Assembly: GCA_024449915.1 (NCBI GenBank)
Contig: JAMZAV010001293.1
Span: 62,001 to 126,000, forward strand
DNA from: Sweltsa coloradensis
Lineage: Eukaryota > Arthropoda > Insecta > Plecoptera > Chloroperlidae
DNA: 64,000 nt
Direction of reading: 5' to 3'
Notes under the pieces: model-generated
Told to the model about the DNA's origin: nothing
The model's database searches: none
Seen by the model: the letters and a program-made list of their open reading frames with translations, nothing else
Position numbers and translations under genes: made by a program
In this document: positions 33,179 to 43,972 of the stretch, one piece after another
Layout of the letters: each line of letters begins with the position of its first letter
Position numbering within the stretch: the stretch's first letter is position 1

Positions 33179-33287
33179 TATTATTATTATTTTTTTTTTT
33201 TATTATTTTATTATAATTATTAGATTATTATTATTATTATTATTATTAATTTTAATTTTATTATTTTATTGGATGTTTTTTCATAAA

Positions 33288-33328
<41 letters not shown>

Positions 33329-34599
33329 AAAAACCGGAGCTAACATTTGTACGGACTTACGTCAAGACTTCCATGTGAAACCTTTTACATACATTATTAC
33401 TTTGTCTTAACTCTAACTAAAAAAAGTCATTTATAAATTGTAATTTGTTTTGGTGGGATGATTTTTTTCTTTCTGCTGTGTACGGTCGGGGCCCCGGTTT
33501 TCGTCGCCTCCTAGCTTTTGCTCTTCGGATGGGGGAAACCCCACGAAAACCATGTCAGGATGGAAGCTGTCTCAAAATTTCTCGGTATCATTCTTAGTTT
33601 AGAAATTTCAAACTATTCTACACGGGTTGAGTATTACCCCCTTTTTGAGTCTCGATGTTACTTGGGGTTTTGAAATCTAGTTGTTTAATGTTTTTCCATG
33701 TAGCTTCTTCGTATGATCCCTTTTGGGGCTGAAAAAGAATGGATTTTTAATTTCCCTTTTTCTTTTTCCCACATCTTTTTTGATCTCAATTGGGGAATTT
33801 CACTATATTTGTAAATTTTTTTCTTCCCCCGTGGTCTCGACTTTTATGGCAAAATTGGGGATGCAACTCGATAAGGGTAGTTTCTTTTTTTCTTCTTGTA
33901 AATTATTATTAAATCCGGTCTGTTGTGATAAATCTTTTTGGTCTGTTATAACTGTGCGGTCGTAATAAAATTTTTTGTAATCTTTACTACCCTAGTATTT
34001 TTTCTCGGGTTTTGTTTTTGGGTAGTAAGGTGTGTGGGTGTCATGGGGTTTTTGTACTTGATTGCTAGTTTTTGATAAATAATGTTGGGCTATTTGGGTT
34101 AGTTTTTAGGGGTAATCTTTTTTAAAAATAGTGACTTGCACCCGGATATGATGTGTTGGGGATTTTTTTTTCACCCCTTTGCACTACATTTTTTTACATT
34201 GATCTTTTTACTGTCGCATCTTTATTATTTTTTTTATAATTTTTTCGTCGCAATCACTCTGTCCTTAAATACCATCAAAAACCCTTCTTTTTCTCCAAAT
34301 AGTTCCCCGTTTTTTAAACCCACCTATTTGATGCTTTAATATCTACTGACCTTTGTTAGTTCATCATAATGTCTTTTGTGTAGGTTTTTTTCTGAAGCCC
34401 AAAAACTCTTTTGAAGCGTCATTTATGAGTTTCCCTTGTAGTTTTGACATTTTGGGTTTGCTAGTTTGAGGGGAGTTAATGATTTGCGCTAGCACCACAG
34501 CCCTATGCAGTGGGGGTTTTGGTTGCTCTTTGTAAAAAAGTATTTTTTTAAAAATTGGCCTATTTTTTTATAATATAAGTTTTTCAGATTTTTTAAAGG

Positions 34600-35960
34600 C
34601 CCCGTCCCTCCTTTTTCTCTTGGAAGTGTCATCTCTCAAATTGCTGATTTGGGATGATGTTTTTCTGTTTTTGGTTTAATGTAGTACTATTTTAAATATT
34701 TCCAACGCGTGGATGCCCTGCCCTGCGTCCATTTAATGATACCGAATGAAAAATTTCAAAACTGGTACGGGGCATATTATTTTTTGCGTGATTTCTTGTT
34801 TTTCCCGCTTAGGTGCTTTTTGAGGATAGACTTTAGTCTTTTTTGGGTATGTATCTATAAATTTTGCTTTCATAATTTTTATTTTTAAATTCTGGCAGCT
34901 GTGGAGTCCTAAATATTTTATACTCTTTATCGCCCTTTTTCCCAATCCTATTTCCATCATCTAGCTGGAACTTTTCTGCTTTTTTAACCTTCCCCTTTTT
35001 CAAAAAAAAATTTTATGACGTCTTACTTTGTCTACCCCCAAACTCCATGCGATATCTTGACTAAATTCTAATGTTGTTTTGGGACTAAAACTTTTTTTAG
35101 TTGAGAAAAATTTTTGTTTGCATACAATTTTTAAGGTCATCCATGAGAAAGTGGATATTGTGTGACATACCACATTATTGCCCTTTAAATTTTTTAAATC
35201 CGTATGTCGATTCTTTTAAGCTAAGTGAAAATTTGGGTTTTTAATGCAGAAAAAACCATAATCCCTTTAATGATTTTCCACCTTGGAAAATGCAACGTTT
35301 AATTTGTATTGGACTGTATTTTATCTGCTGGTTTTTTCATTTTTATTTTTAGTGTTGTTTTTCCATGTCTCCATTTCTGTCTTTTAAAAGTTTACAATTA
35401 CTGGGGTTTTATTTTAAAATATTTTTTTAAAATCTGAAAAAAAGCCAGTGTGGGGGTGGTTTTAGTCCCAAAAGGGTTTCTTTATTTAATGTAGTTTTTC
35501 CCTGAATATTTCCCTTTTTTTTATTTTTGTGCCTGGGTTCATTCAGTAGAGTCAATAAAAAGTTGTTCTTTACACCCTGGGGAGTTTTTTTTTCAGCAAA
35601 CCTTTTTTTTTCCTCGGCCATTTATATTGTGTTTTTTCGCAATGATTATATACTTTATTTTTTTATGGCCCTGAAGTCAATTTTTTTTATATATAGTTTT
35701 GGGAGACAGTAATTGGCCTATTTTACTTGGGGTTTTTTCGTGTCATTGTCCTTTGGTTTGAGAAAGGTGGGCTCCCTTTAGTAAAAAATTCGGGTATTTT
35801 TTTTAACTCCATTTATAAAATTTGTTGAGACATTTTCTAATTTTTTGGGGAGTGTATTGAATTTCCCTTTTACCAAAAATTTTTTAATATTATCATTTCC
35901 GGGCTTTCCACTATGTGTAGCACTGATTGTCGCTTTTTTCATCAATAGTTTATACCTTCG
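34600..35960 (-). pseudogene. LINE reverse transcriptase, motifs readable across frameshifts
   Basis: Reading the minus strand and switching frames, one finds an upstream WLK segment and a GKPGNDNIKKFW-like motif near 35,900. Next is a CIFQGGKSL-like motif near 35,290 (RT motif with GDSLSPLLF in relatives), YGFKKFKGQ near 35,200, and the catalytic box MDDLK near 35,130. SQDIAW.LGVDKVRR near 35,040 and EYKIF/KYLGL near 34,910 follow. These match, in order, the palm and thumb of a well-known non-LTR RT type with MDDLKLYA and FGLDKCA motifs. I do not assign a clade. No intact protein can be made from this sequence as written. Confidence 0.75.
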
Positions 35961-36797
35961 AATCTCATCTCATTAAATTTAAAATCGCTCATCCCCGCTA
36001 TTTCATCTTTAACCATTGTGCCCTCCCGGGTTTTGTGCTAACCCGGGGTTTCCCCATATTCCTTCCCCAAAAATCTTCTATCTCTGTCTTAGTTTTGGGG
36101 GTTTTCCCTTTCCCATTATTTCTTTGTCTAGATAGTTTTGGGAAAACTGTTTTTTTCCCTTTTTTTTAAACATTCGGTTTTTTTTTCTTTTTCTAAAAAC
36201 TAAATTTTTTATATCTTTTTAAAAACTCTTAGCTAGAGCACTTTCTTTTTTTTTTAAGTGTATCCAAATATTCGTTAAAGAATTCGTTTAAATAGTTTTA
36301 TGCTTTTCGTGAACCCTTTAATCTTTTTAAATATTTTTTGGCAGTATCTTTTCACATTTTTTAGATCGATTAAACCCTTTTGGTATTGTTTTCCCGTCAC
36401 CGGGAAACTCCCCCTAACCCCAACGATTTTCCAACTAGTCCTTTTCCCATTTCGGGGACTTTTTTCGGGTTTTGTCTCTGAAAATGTTGCAGATTTTTTT
36501 CCCCTTTTAAAAAAAAACCCAATAAAAAAAAAAAAAAACCACTGCTTACAGCGGCCAATAAATTCCGCATGAAAGTCTGCAAAAGATAGTTCGTCTTGGG
36601 GTGTATCTGATAAAAAAATTGGGGGGGTTCATTATGTGTACCGCGTCTTCATTTCCTTTGAAAGCTTGGGTTTGGGGGTTGGTCTTCTGTTTGGTTGTAG
36701 TTTTCGCAAACTCGGGCATGGCTGTTTTTTAAATGCTAAAGCTAGGATGTTTCTTTAGATTGGCATGTCAGGGGTTTTTCTATTGCCTTATGCATAT

Positions 36798-37166
36798 CTA
36801 CCCCTTGTGTTTGATCGTCCCCAGTTTTTTCTGGGGATCTTGATCTTCTTTGGGTTTGGGTTTTTGGTATTTTTGTGGTTTTTGGACGTTTCCCGGGAGG
36901 CCTGGGCGTTCTGGGAGGTCTGGGTTTTCTGGTAGGCCTGGACGTTCTGGTAAATCTGGATGTTTCCCGGTTTCTTGGGCGTTTTTGATAGGTCTGGGGC
37001 GTTCTGGTTGGTCCCCGGGAAATTCTGATGGGTTTTTCTGGGAGATTTTTAAAAATTCTTGGGAGGTTTTGGCAATACCGGGGATTTTTGGGGAGTTTTT
37101 AGGAGCTCTGGGATGAAGTTTGGGCTTCTTCTTCGCTGTCCTCTTCTGATGTATTTCCCTTATCAT
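36798..37166 (-). pseudogene. proline-rich N-terminal segment of the LINE (tentative)
   Basis: An open frame of 122 codons with four near-copies of PERPGLP/ENPDLPERPGLP and a lysine-rich end. It lies upstream of the RT on the same strand, where an ORF1-like or N-terminal linker would be expected. The repeats also make it a minisatellite (unit TCTGGGAGGCCTGGACGT on the plus strand), so it could be non-coding. Confidence 0.35.
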
Positions 37167-37739
37167 CTTTTATGCCTTGTAGTTCGTTCTTCACTTCGCG
37201 TTTTATTTTATTTAATAGTTTAAATGGGGAACATTTTATTTTTTAAATATAATTCCCTTTTTTGGGGCAGCTATGCTCTGTTTACTTACTTTTTTAAAAA
37301 AGGATATTCACGAAAAAAACCCCCCTTGGACTTTTTGTCGATAACCTATTAAAAAAAGTCTCTAATAACCCTTACCCTTAAAAAACTCCCCATCACACAA
37401 AAGTTTTATATCTTCTTTTCCAAATTTTATGAGGGTGTCTCATTTTTTTCCCGTTTGGTGGTCTGTAATTTTCCATTACAAAACTCCATTTTTCCCGTTA
37501 TTCCCTATTTTTCCGTTTTTCTAATAATTATTCTACTATCTTTCAAAATTTACCTATTTTTTTTTTTATTTTTTTATAAAGTCAATGCACTTAAAAAGGG
37601 AAAGAAAAAAACTTTTTTCTCAATGATTCATCATTTCAGGGGGGTGTGGGTCTTTGCTTCTCAACCTCCTTGGGCCTTTTTTGTTTTGATAATCTTTTTT
37701 TATTTGACGAATTTAGAAGACTTCAATCTTCTCGATTCT

Positions 37740-38098
37740 GCAAAATAATTAACGGTGCTTACGTAAAATGCTAATATTATACTATTTTAGATATATTACC
37801 TTGCTGAAGTTACAAATAATGCCTCTAAATGAATATATGCCTACCACTAACTGTCAAAATTAACAAAATTCAACTGTTTCAATGCAATTTATAGCCTAGG
37901 TCTATTCATCATATATAACTACAAAATAATGGTATAAATAATAAAACTAATACTTCCCTTCAATGTCACTTGTAGTACGTCACTAGTAGATCAAGATGCA
38001 GTCAAATTTGAGATGGAATGCTTGTATTTCAGCGGCAATAGAAATTTAGCCAGCAACTTATCTCGAGCGTGACTAGCTTGTAACCCCAACAATGTTGG
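37740..38098 (-). repeat. probable 3' LTR of the minus-strand Ty3/Gypsy remnant
   Basis: On the minus strand a TGTTGGGGTTACAAGC sequence begins at 38,098, directly after the trinucleotide tract behind the integrase. TGTTG at that position is typical for LTR starts. The far end is not defined because the second LTR is absent from the window. Confidence 0.4.
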
Positions 38099-38103
38099 GG
38101 TTA

Positions 38104-38226
<123 letters not shown>

Positions 38227-38228
38227 CT

Positions 38229-39690
38229 TTCGTGACATCAGGTTCCCTATCTGTGTCAGCCTGGACTGGAGCTTCTCGTATGAATTTTCTATTTCTTCGA
38301 TACTTTGATCCATCCACATCCACAATGTAGGATCTGGTTGACAGTTTCTCGGCTACAGTCCCGGGTCGCCACAGCTTCTCGCAATCTCCTGGATTCGGCT
38401 GAAGGCGAATGTCTTGTCCAACTTGTAATTCTGGCAATGGCCTGGCTGTCTTATCGTAGTTGCTCTTCATTCGCATCTTCTTGAGCTCGATATTTTCCAA
38501 TACGCCATCTACCACTTTTGGGACCAGAAGTGATGTAGTTGTCGGTAAGGTTGTTCTGGTTCGACGGGACATTAGTTTTTGTACTGGACTAGCCAGTAAC
38601 TGGTCTGTTTGTGTTTTTTTGCCAATCTAGGATTGCCTTCCAAGGATCGGAGTTGGAGCGGAAGGTCTTCTTTAGTAACCGTTTAACGATTTTCACTGTT
38701 GCTTCTATTTTTTCATTAGATTGGCTATGTCTTGGCGATGATGTGTTGTGTGTGAACTCCCATTCAGTGGCAAATCTTCTAAACTCTGCACTGACAAATG
38801 GAGTGTCATTATCCGTGACTTACACTTCGGGAATTCCATGACGGCTAAAGTTCTTCTTAGTTACTTCCACGAGTGTGGTTGCCAATGAATTTTCTATTTC
38901 ATCTAACTCCCAGAAATCTGAATAGTGATCTACTAAAAGGAGATATTTTTTTTTCTTGAGAAAGAACATATCCATCGACACTCGAGACCATGGAATGTCC
39001 GGTGTGCGTTGTGTTTGCAGCGGTTCTTTTTGTTCTTTATCTGCAAACTCTTGGCACGCTGTACAATGCTTTATAGTCTCTCGAATGTCGGCTGACATCT
39101 GCGGCCAATACAAAACATATCTGGCTTTTCTTAAGCATGCTTCGGTTCCAAGGTGGCTGGCATGTATCCGTACCAACATCTCTCGGCGCATCGTCTTTGG
39201 TATGATTATCTTACTATTTTTAAACCAACACCATTTTGTACACTAAGCTCGTCTTGGCAAGACCAATATTCCCCGATATTGCTTGGAATTTTTGATTTGT
39301 CAACTGGTCATCCAGAAGAATGGTCGTGATGAGTGACTGCAGTACTTCATCTGTTGCCGTGCATCTTTGGACTTGTTGTAGTCTTTCGCTGGTTACATTA
39401 AGGTGTTCAGTCTGATTGATTTCTTCTTTCTTCACGGTGTATCTTATCTTCTGTTTCCATCTGGTAAATGATCTAATCCTTCTCGATTTCTTTACTCCCT
39501 CCTGGAACAGCTGCTCGCGACAGGAGATCTGCAATCAGCATCTCATTCCAGGCTTGTAGTTTACTTGAAGATTGAACCGTTGTAACCTTAACAGCTATAC
39601 GTTGCAAGCGTTTAGGTGCTTGTAACAATGATTTCTTTAAGATTATTTCTAAAGCTTCATGGTCTTTAGCAGTTTAATGAAGGTGTTGTC
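38229..39690 (-). pseudogene. Ty3/Gypsy pol remnant: RNase H end and integrase
   Basis: In minus-strand order the RNase H end reads LQAPKRLQRI near 39,620 and EMLIADLLSR near 39,530. A linker (TSERLQQVQRCTATDEVLQS) follows near 39,390. The H2C2 zinc domain reads HASHLGTEACLRKARYVLYW then CTACQEFA near 39,155-39,040. The integrase core reads PWSRVSMDMF near 38,985, the second Asp region with SSPRHSQSNEKIEA near 38,720, and TVKIVKRLLKK. The C-terminal part reads LMSRRTRTTLPT near 38,575 and GQDIRLQPNPG...WRPGTVAEKL near 38,400. Frames break at about 38,575, 38,820 and 39,200. It is a different lineage from the element at 23.6 kb (of the type named K02A2.6-like). Everything upstream of RNase H is missing. 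Confidence 0.9.
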
Positions 39691-39694
39691 TTAT

Positions 39695-39767
39695 GTCTCG
39701 GTAGCTCAATTGGCAGAGCTATGGCGCGTTAAGCCAGAGGTTCTGGTTTCGATCCCCAGTCGGGGCA
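39695..39767 (+). tRNA. tRNA-Asn-like repeat S2 (pseudo-tRNA)
   Basis: Cloverleaf with acceptor GTCTCGG/TCGGGGC, D arm GCTC/GAGC and GTT at the anticodon position, but C at position 33. It begins exactly where recognisable Gypsy sequence stops. Confidence 0.55.
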
Positions 39768-39814
39768 TACTTTTATTGCAACTGCTGTCATTTACATATA
39801 TATATATACATTTA

Positions 39815-39925
39815 TATATATGAAAATATATGTTTTGAGATAAAACTGCGTGTGATGATGTATAATAAAATAATATTTTATTACCGACGTTTCACTAGGG
39901 TTTCACCTAGCTTTATCAAGGTTAT
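39815..39925 (-). mobile_element. PLE family E tail fragment
   Basis: The minus strand holds CTAGG/CCTAG as stem II, then GAAACGTCGGTAATAAAATA and the ACACGCAGTTTTATC tip, as in the copy at 42,675-43,045. TA tracts on both sides. Confidence 0.7.
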
Positions 39926-40007
39926 ATATATATGAATATAAGATTTTTAAGCAAAAGCCCGCTTTAAGGACATAGTTATTAATTCATAGCATTTTGTCGA
40001 AAAAGTT

Positions 40008-40422
40008 TGCCCCGACTGGGGTTCGAACCCAGAACCTCCGGCTTAACGTGCCATAGCTCTACCAATTGAGCTACCGGGACCACAGAACAACCTTTACTAA
40101 ACGCTATTTGTTGTGATTGTTGACCTCCATGACATAAATCCAACAGAAGACTGCAATGTAGCTGTCAAATCTGAAAGAATGGCAAATCTTTCAGATTTGA
40201 CAGCTACATTCAATCAAATCAAATCAAATCAAATCTGCAAGAATGGCAAATCTTTCAGATTTGACAGCTACATTGCAGTCTTCTGTTGGATTTATGTCAT
40301 GGAGGTCAACAATCACAACAATAGCAGTTTAGTAAAGGTTTGTTCTGTGGTCCCGGTAGCTTAATTGGTAAAGCTATGGCACGTTAAGCCGGAGGTTCTG
40401 GGTTCGAACCCCAGTCGGGGCA
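40008..40422. repeat. palindrome bounded by two tRNA-Asn-like sequences
   Basis: A minus-strand tRNA-like copy (40,008-40,080) and a plus-strand one (40,350-40,422) form the ends of a near-perfect inverted repeat. The arms include ATTGTTGACCTCCATGACATAA and its complement, and GACTGCAATGTAGCTGTCAAA with its complement. Two short internal hairpins (CTTTCAGATTTGACAGCTACATT) and (AATCA)n sit at the centre. The 40,350 copy has the better cloverleaf: GTCCCGG/TCGGGGC, D arm GCTT/AAGC, T arm CTGGG/CCCAG. Confidence 0.8.
40350..40422 (+). tRNA. best tRNA-Asn-like copy of repeat S2
   Basis: All four arms pair except the top of the anticodon stem, anticodon position GTT, T loop TTCGAAC. C33 and its place in a repeat argue against a working tRNA-Asn, although pol III transcription is plausible. 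Confidence 0.5.
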
Positions 40423-40454
40423 AACTTTTTCGACAACTGCTATGAATTAATATA

Positions 40455-40832
40455 ATATATATATATGTTTTGTCTTATGCTTTCGTGATCCATGGTTAAT
40501 GTTTTAAGTATCTTTACGGTAAATAATCACGCACAGTATTATAGAAAATAACTTTTAATCCCAACGTTTCAGAAAAACTATGTTTCCATTTTCAAGGGAA
40601 GGGTAAAACAAAAATTCAATAAAACAACAACAGCATTATAAAATAAAAGGTAGTGTTTTTTGTTTGTTTATATTTGTTTATTTTTATAATGCTGTTGTTG
40701 TTTTATTGAATTTTTGTTTTACCCTTCCCCTTTGAAAATGGAAACATAGTTTTTCTGAAATGTTGGGATTAAAAGTTATTTCCTAAATTACTGTGCGTGA
40801 TTATTTACCGTAAAGATACTTAAAACATATAT
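40455..40832. mobile_element. PLE family G, inverted pair of solo tails
   Basis: Arms 40,455-40,645 (minus) and 40,646-40,832 (plus) share AAGTATCTTTACGGTAAATA at the tip and the hairpin ending CTGAAACGTTGGGATTAAAAG (the plus arm has GAAATG). No coding part. Confidence 0.75.
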
Positions 40833-40842
40833 ATATATATAT

Positions 40843-40975
40843 ATGTTAGTACTTTAGACAGAAATTAAAAAAGTGACTACACCGGTGTATCACTTTTTTA
40901 ATTTCTGTCTAAAGTACTAACATAACAGCGTCATAGTCGCCTACTATAAAGCCAAGTTTAAACATATATATATAT
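40843..40975. repeat. repeat S1 fragments in an inverted pair
   Basis: TTAGTACTTTAGACAGAAATT (minus sense) is followed by TTTCTGTCTAAAGTACTAACAT and the GCGACTATGACG-type end (plus sense). No tRNA-like head. TA tracts border both ends. Confidence 0.65.
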
Positions 40976-40984
40976 ATATAATAT

Positions 40985-41943
40985 TAGGTAGTTGCCAACA
41001 GGCTAGGTATAATCAACGTGGATAGAGATAGGAGTCAACAGCTTACCTGAGATATAGAGGTGGCTGCCATAGTTGAACACAGATAAAAATATACACAACT
41101 TATTACTAAATAGTCACGAGACGTTTCGGCCTTGCCTCTCTTCGGTCGTTTTGGTCTACGAAGCTGTAGAGTAGGGATGGGGGGGGTAGAAGAAGAATGG
41201 GGGTGGAGGGTGGCTCCGCTAGAGGGTCTCCAATACGTGCACATGAGTGTGTGCGTAAGTGTGAGTGTGTGTGTGTGTTTGGGGAGTGAGCGAGTGAGTG
41301 AGTGAGTGAGTGAGTAGTGATGGGAGTGAGTGAGTGAGTGAGTGGCCGAGTGAGTGAGTGAGTGAGTGAGTGAGTCAATGAGTGAGTCAGTGAGTCTGTG
41401 AGTCAGTGAGTGACCGAGTGAGTGAGTGAGTGAGTGAGTGAGTGCGTGCGTGAGTGAGTGAGTGAGTACGCTAAACTCACACAATCACCATTCATACACA
41501 CTCACATACACTCACACACTCACTTACTCACTCACTCACTCACTCACTCACTCACTCACTCACGCACTCACTCACTCACTCACTCACTCACTCACTCACT
41601 CACTCACTCACTCACTCACTTTCTCACTCACTCACTCACTCGCTCACTCACAAAACACACACACACACTCACCTCACGCACACACTCATGTGCACGTATT
41701 GGAGACCCTCTACCCACCCTCCACCCCCACTTCTTCTTCTACCCCCCCCCCCCCCTACTCTAACCTCTCCTGGTCAAACAGCTTCGTAAACCAGAACGAC
41801 CGAAGAAGGCAAGGCCGAAAAAGTCTCGTGACTATTTAGTAATAAGTTGTTGTATATTTTTATCTGTGTTTCAACTATGGCAGCCACCTCTACATCTCAG
41901 GTAAAGCTGTTGACTCCTATCTCTATCCACGTTGATTATTATA
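40985..41943. mobile_element. PLE family J inverted pair with (GAGT)n core
   Basis: The outer arms share AATCAACGTGGATAGAGATAGGAGTCAACAGCTTACC and its inverse. Both arms carry the hairpin region ACGACCGAAGA...GGCCGAAAC/A (minus 41,122-41,165, plus 41,790-41,840). Between them lie (GTGA)n at 41,275-41,475 and its complement (TCAC)n at 41,515-41,650, so even the simple repeat is mirrored. The long Thr/Ser/His open frames here are simple-sequence artefacts. Confidence 0.7.
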
Positions 41944-41976
41944 TATATATAAAATTTTATAAAATATATAAAAAAA

Positions 41977-41996
41977 AAAAAAAAAAAAAAAAAAAA
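41977..41996. repeat. poly-A run
   Basis: About 30 A residues (41,968-41,996) before the family H tip. It could be a homopolymer of inflated length. Confidence 0.6.
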
Positions 41997-42660
41997 TGGA
42001 AGCTTAGTCTTTTGAAACGTTGAAGTTTTGATTAAATATTCGTTTTAAACATTCAATATAGCGTGATTATTTCCGTAAAGTGTAACATAACTTAAACCAT
42101 GAATCACGCTATATTGAATGTTTAAAACGAATATTTAATCAAAACTTCAACGTTTCAAAAGACTAAGCTTCCATTTTCAAGAGAGTTGGTATAAAACAAT
42201 AAAAACAAAACATCAGCAACACAATAAAAATATAAACAAACTTAACCGCCTTACAAAGGCAAACCAAATAGCAAGTACAAAAGCAAATCAGGTGCAGTGA
42301 AAACTTTTTAACCACATCACTGTGCTAAGCTCTTTGCTTGACTTCTAGTCACCCTTCTCACAGGCTGATTCTGTTCTTCAACTGATGTTGTAGAATCGCT
42401 GGAAATTGTAGGACTTAAATGTTGACTTCTTGTCAACATTCTTGTAGGAGGATTCTGGTCAACTGTTGGCACGACTCTTGGACCATGTGTATCCAGCGCA
42501 GAGTCTGGATTATCTGTTTTATGGTTTTCAAGCACCAATCTATTTGCCAAAACAGGCTTCCAAGACTGGGCCAGACGTTTGCCATCATCTCGCTTGTTCA
42601 AGTTATGAGGGCGTTTTTCAATTTCTACTGCCTCTCTGACGAGACGGCTAGTGTGTGTAT
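41997..42660. pseudogene. PLE family H inverted pair with endonuclease C-terminus
   Basis: A short plus tip (41,997-42,075) faces a minus copy (about 42,090-42,660). Its open frame (42,317-42,650) reads SRLVREAVEIEKRPHNLNKR, then KRLAQSWKPVL and three TRSQ-type repeats (MLTRSQH, RVTRSQA). This is the basic tail that follows the GIY-YIG domain in PLEs. The nuclease core itself is lost at the (TA)n border. Confidence 0.8.
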
Positions 42661-42674
42661 ATATATATATATCC

Positions 42675-43045
42675 ATATCATCCAGTTCTCCAGGGTGCTC
42701 GTATAACGAGAAGTGGACATACTAGACTATTGCAGGCTGATGCTCCACCACCATCTGAGAATGAAACTCGTCCATTAGACCAACTCCGGGAAGGTCCCGT
42801 GACAAGAAGTAGGAGATAACATACACCGCTAACATCTGGAGGCTCTCTCTCAACTCTCTGTCTTGTCATCTGAATCTGTTTTCCTAGATGGCTGTGTTTT
42901 AATTATTGTCATCTTGTACTTTGTTATTCCATTTTGTTTTTGTTTTATAACCTTGATAAAGCTAGGTGAAACCCTAGTGAAACGTCGGTAATAAAATATT
43001 ATTTTATTATAAATCATCACACGCAGTTTTACATCAAACATATAT
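42675..43045 (+). pseudogene. PLE family E, 3' part
   Basis: The coding remnant ends RPLDQLREGPVTRSRR and a stop near 42,820. The tail follows, with the hairpin CTTGATAAAGCTAGG/CCTAG then GAAACGTCGG at 42,949-42,990 and the tip ATCACACGCAGTTTTA. (TA)n on both sides. Confidence 0.75.
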
Positions 43046-43069
43046 TTTCATATATATATATATACATAT

Positions 43070-43822
43070 GTTGACGAATACTTTCGTGGCTGGACATTTA
43101 TTAACTTATTATAGAAATAATTGTTTTCACGGTTTATGCCACTCCTTGAGTTATTTACTTCTCAACGTTTCGGAACTCAAATTGGAGTTCCTTTTTCAAG
43201 AGATTAAATTACAAAACTGAAATTAAAAACAATAACAAAACCAAACACACCAACAAAAAGAAAATAACAAAAGCAGGCCAACAAAACAAAATAAATAGAA
43301 AGAATTTAGAAAGATAGTACATTTAAGTGCTTAGAGTTATGAACTATCCGGCCTGTTTGCTCGTTGCTCCGGCTCCTAGTCCTTGTCTCCATTCGACGAC
43401 CTGTGGTTGCGTGACCCGAGGCCGGACCGCTGACATTAGTGGTCTGACTACGCGTCTGCATGAGGCGACCCGTTTCCGCTGACATCGTTGGTCTCACTTG
43501 GTTCTCGTTCAAACTGGAAGAGGCGTCTCTCGTGGTCTGGCTTCGTGTCTGCCTGGGTTGACTTATTTCTAACGCTTATGTTGGTGTCTCGTAATTCTCA
43601 TTCAAACTGCGAGATGCGTCCCTATCATTAAGTGGACTGTGTCTTGCCAGGTTAGCTGGGACAACTTGTATCGCACTCAATACTGGTTTCCATGCTACGG
43701 CTAAACGTTTAGCATCGTCCCCATCCAAACTCCAATCTGAGTTCCGAAACGTTGAGAAGTAAATAAACTCAAGGAGTGGCATAAACCGTGAAAACAATTA
43801 TTTCTATAATAAGTTAAAATAT
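43070..43822. pseudogene. PLE family F inverted pair
   Basis: The minus half (43,070-43,728) encodes the C-terminal tail (KRLAVAWKPVLSA, then TRSQT and TRTRSRS words) and the hairpin GGAACTC/GAGTTCC followed by GAAACGTTGAGAAG at 43,157-43,203. The plus half (43,729-43,822) is only the hairpin end and tip. Confidence 0.8.
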
Positions 43823-43837
43823 ATAATATATATATAT

Positions 43838-43950
43838 GTGTGATAAAAACTAGGATCTTGGGTAAAACCGCGTCGAAAATAAAAAACGCGGTTTTACCAA
43901 GATCCTTGTTTTTTATCCTACGACGGGCCGCGAAAACCTACAACAATCCA
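43838..43950. mobile_element. PLE family A, tips only, inverted
   Basis: GATCTTGGGTAAAACCGCG (minus-sense tip) is followed after a few bases by CGCGGTTTTACCAAGATC (plus-sense tip) and GACGGGCCGCGAAAACC. This is the shortest inverted pair in the window. Confidence 0.8.
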
Positions 43951-43972
43951 TATATATATATATATATATATG

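Larger units (their letters stand above)
33179..37740 (-). mobile_element. non-LTR (LINE-type) retrotransposon, consensus badly garbled
   Basis: Minus-strand element: a proline-rich N-terminal stretch near 37.2-36.8 kb, RT at about 35.96-34.6 kb, a 3' untranslated part, and an (AAT)n tail at 33,179-33,265. The plus strand is extremely T-rich with runs such as a C homopolymer of about 30 at 33,291-33,322 and many TTTTCCC / AAAACCC words. The disorder looks technical rather than evolutionary, since motif order is intact while frames change every few tens of bases. Confidence 0.75.

Noticed and set aside
36850..37116. Collagen-like plus-strand frame (GRPGRSGRSGFSGRPGRSG)
   Set aside because: Short G-x-y-like runs come from a minisatellite on the strand opposite the LINE; no signal peptide or sustained Gly periodicity.
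40350..40422. Functional tRNA-Asn(GTT) gene
   Set aside because: C at position 33, mismatched anticodon stem top, and several diverged copies within repeats show a tRNA-derived repeat.
41035..41839. Long open frames rich in THSLTHSL on both strands
   Set aside because: They are translations of (GAGT)n/(TCAC)n microsatellites and exist in several frames at once; not proteins and not a CRISPR array despite the regular repetition.
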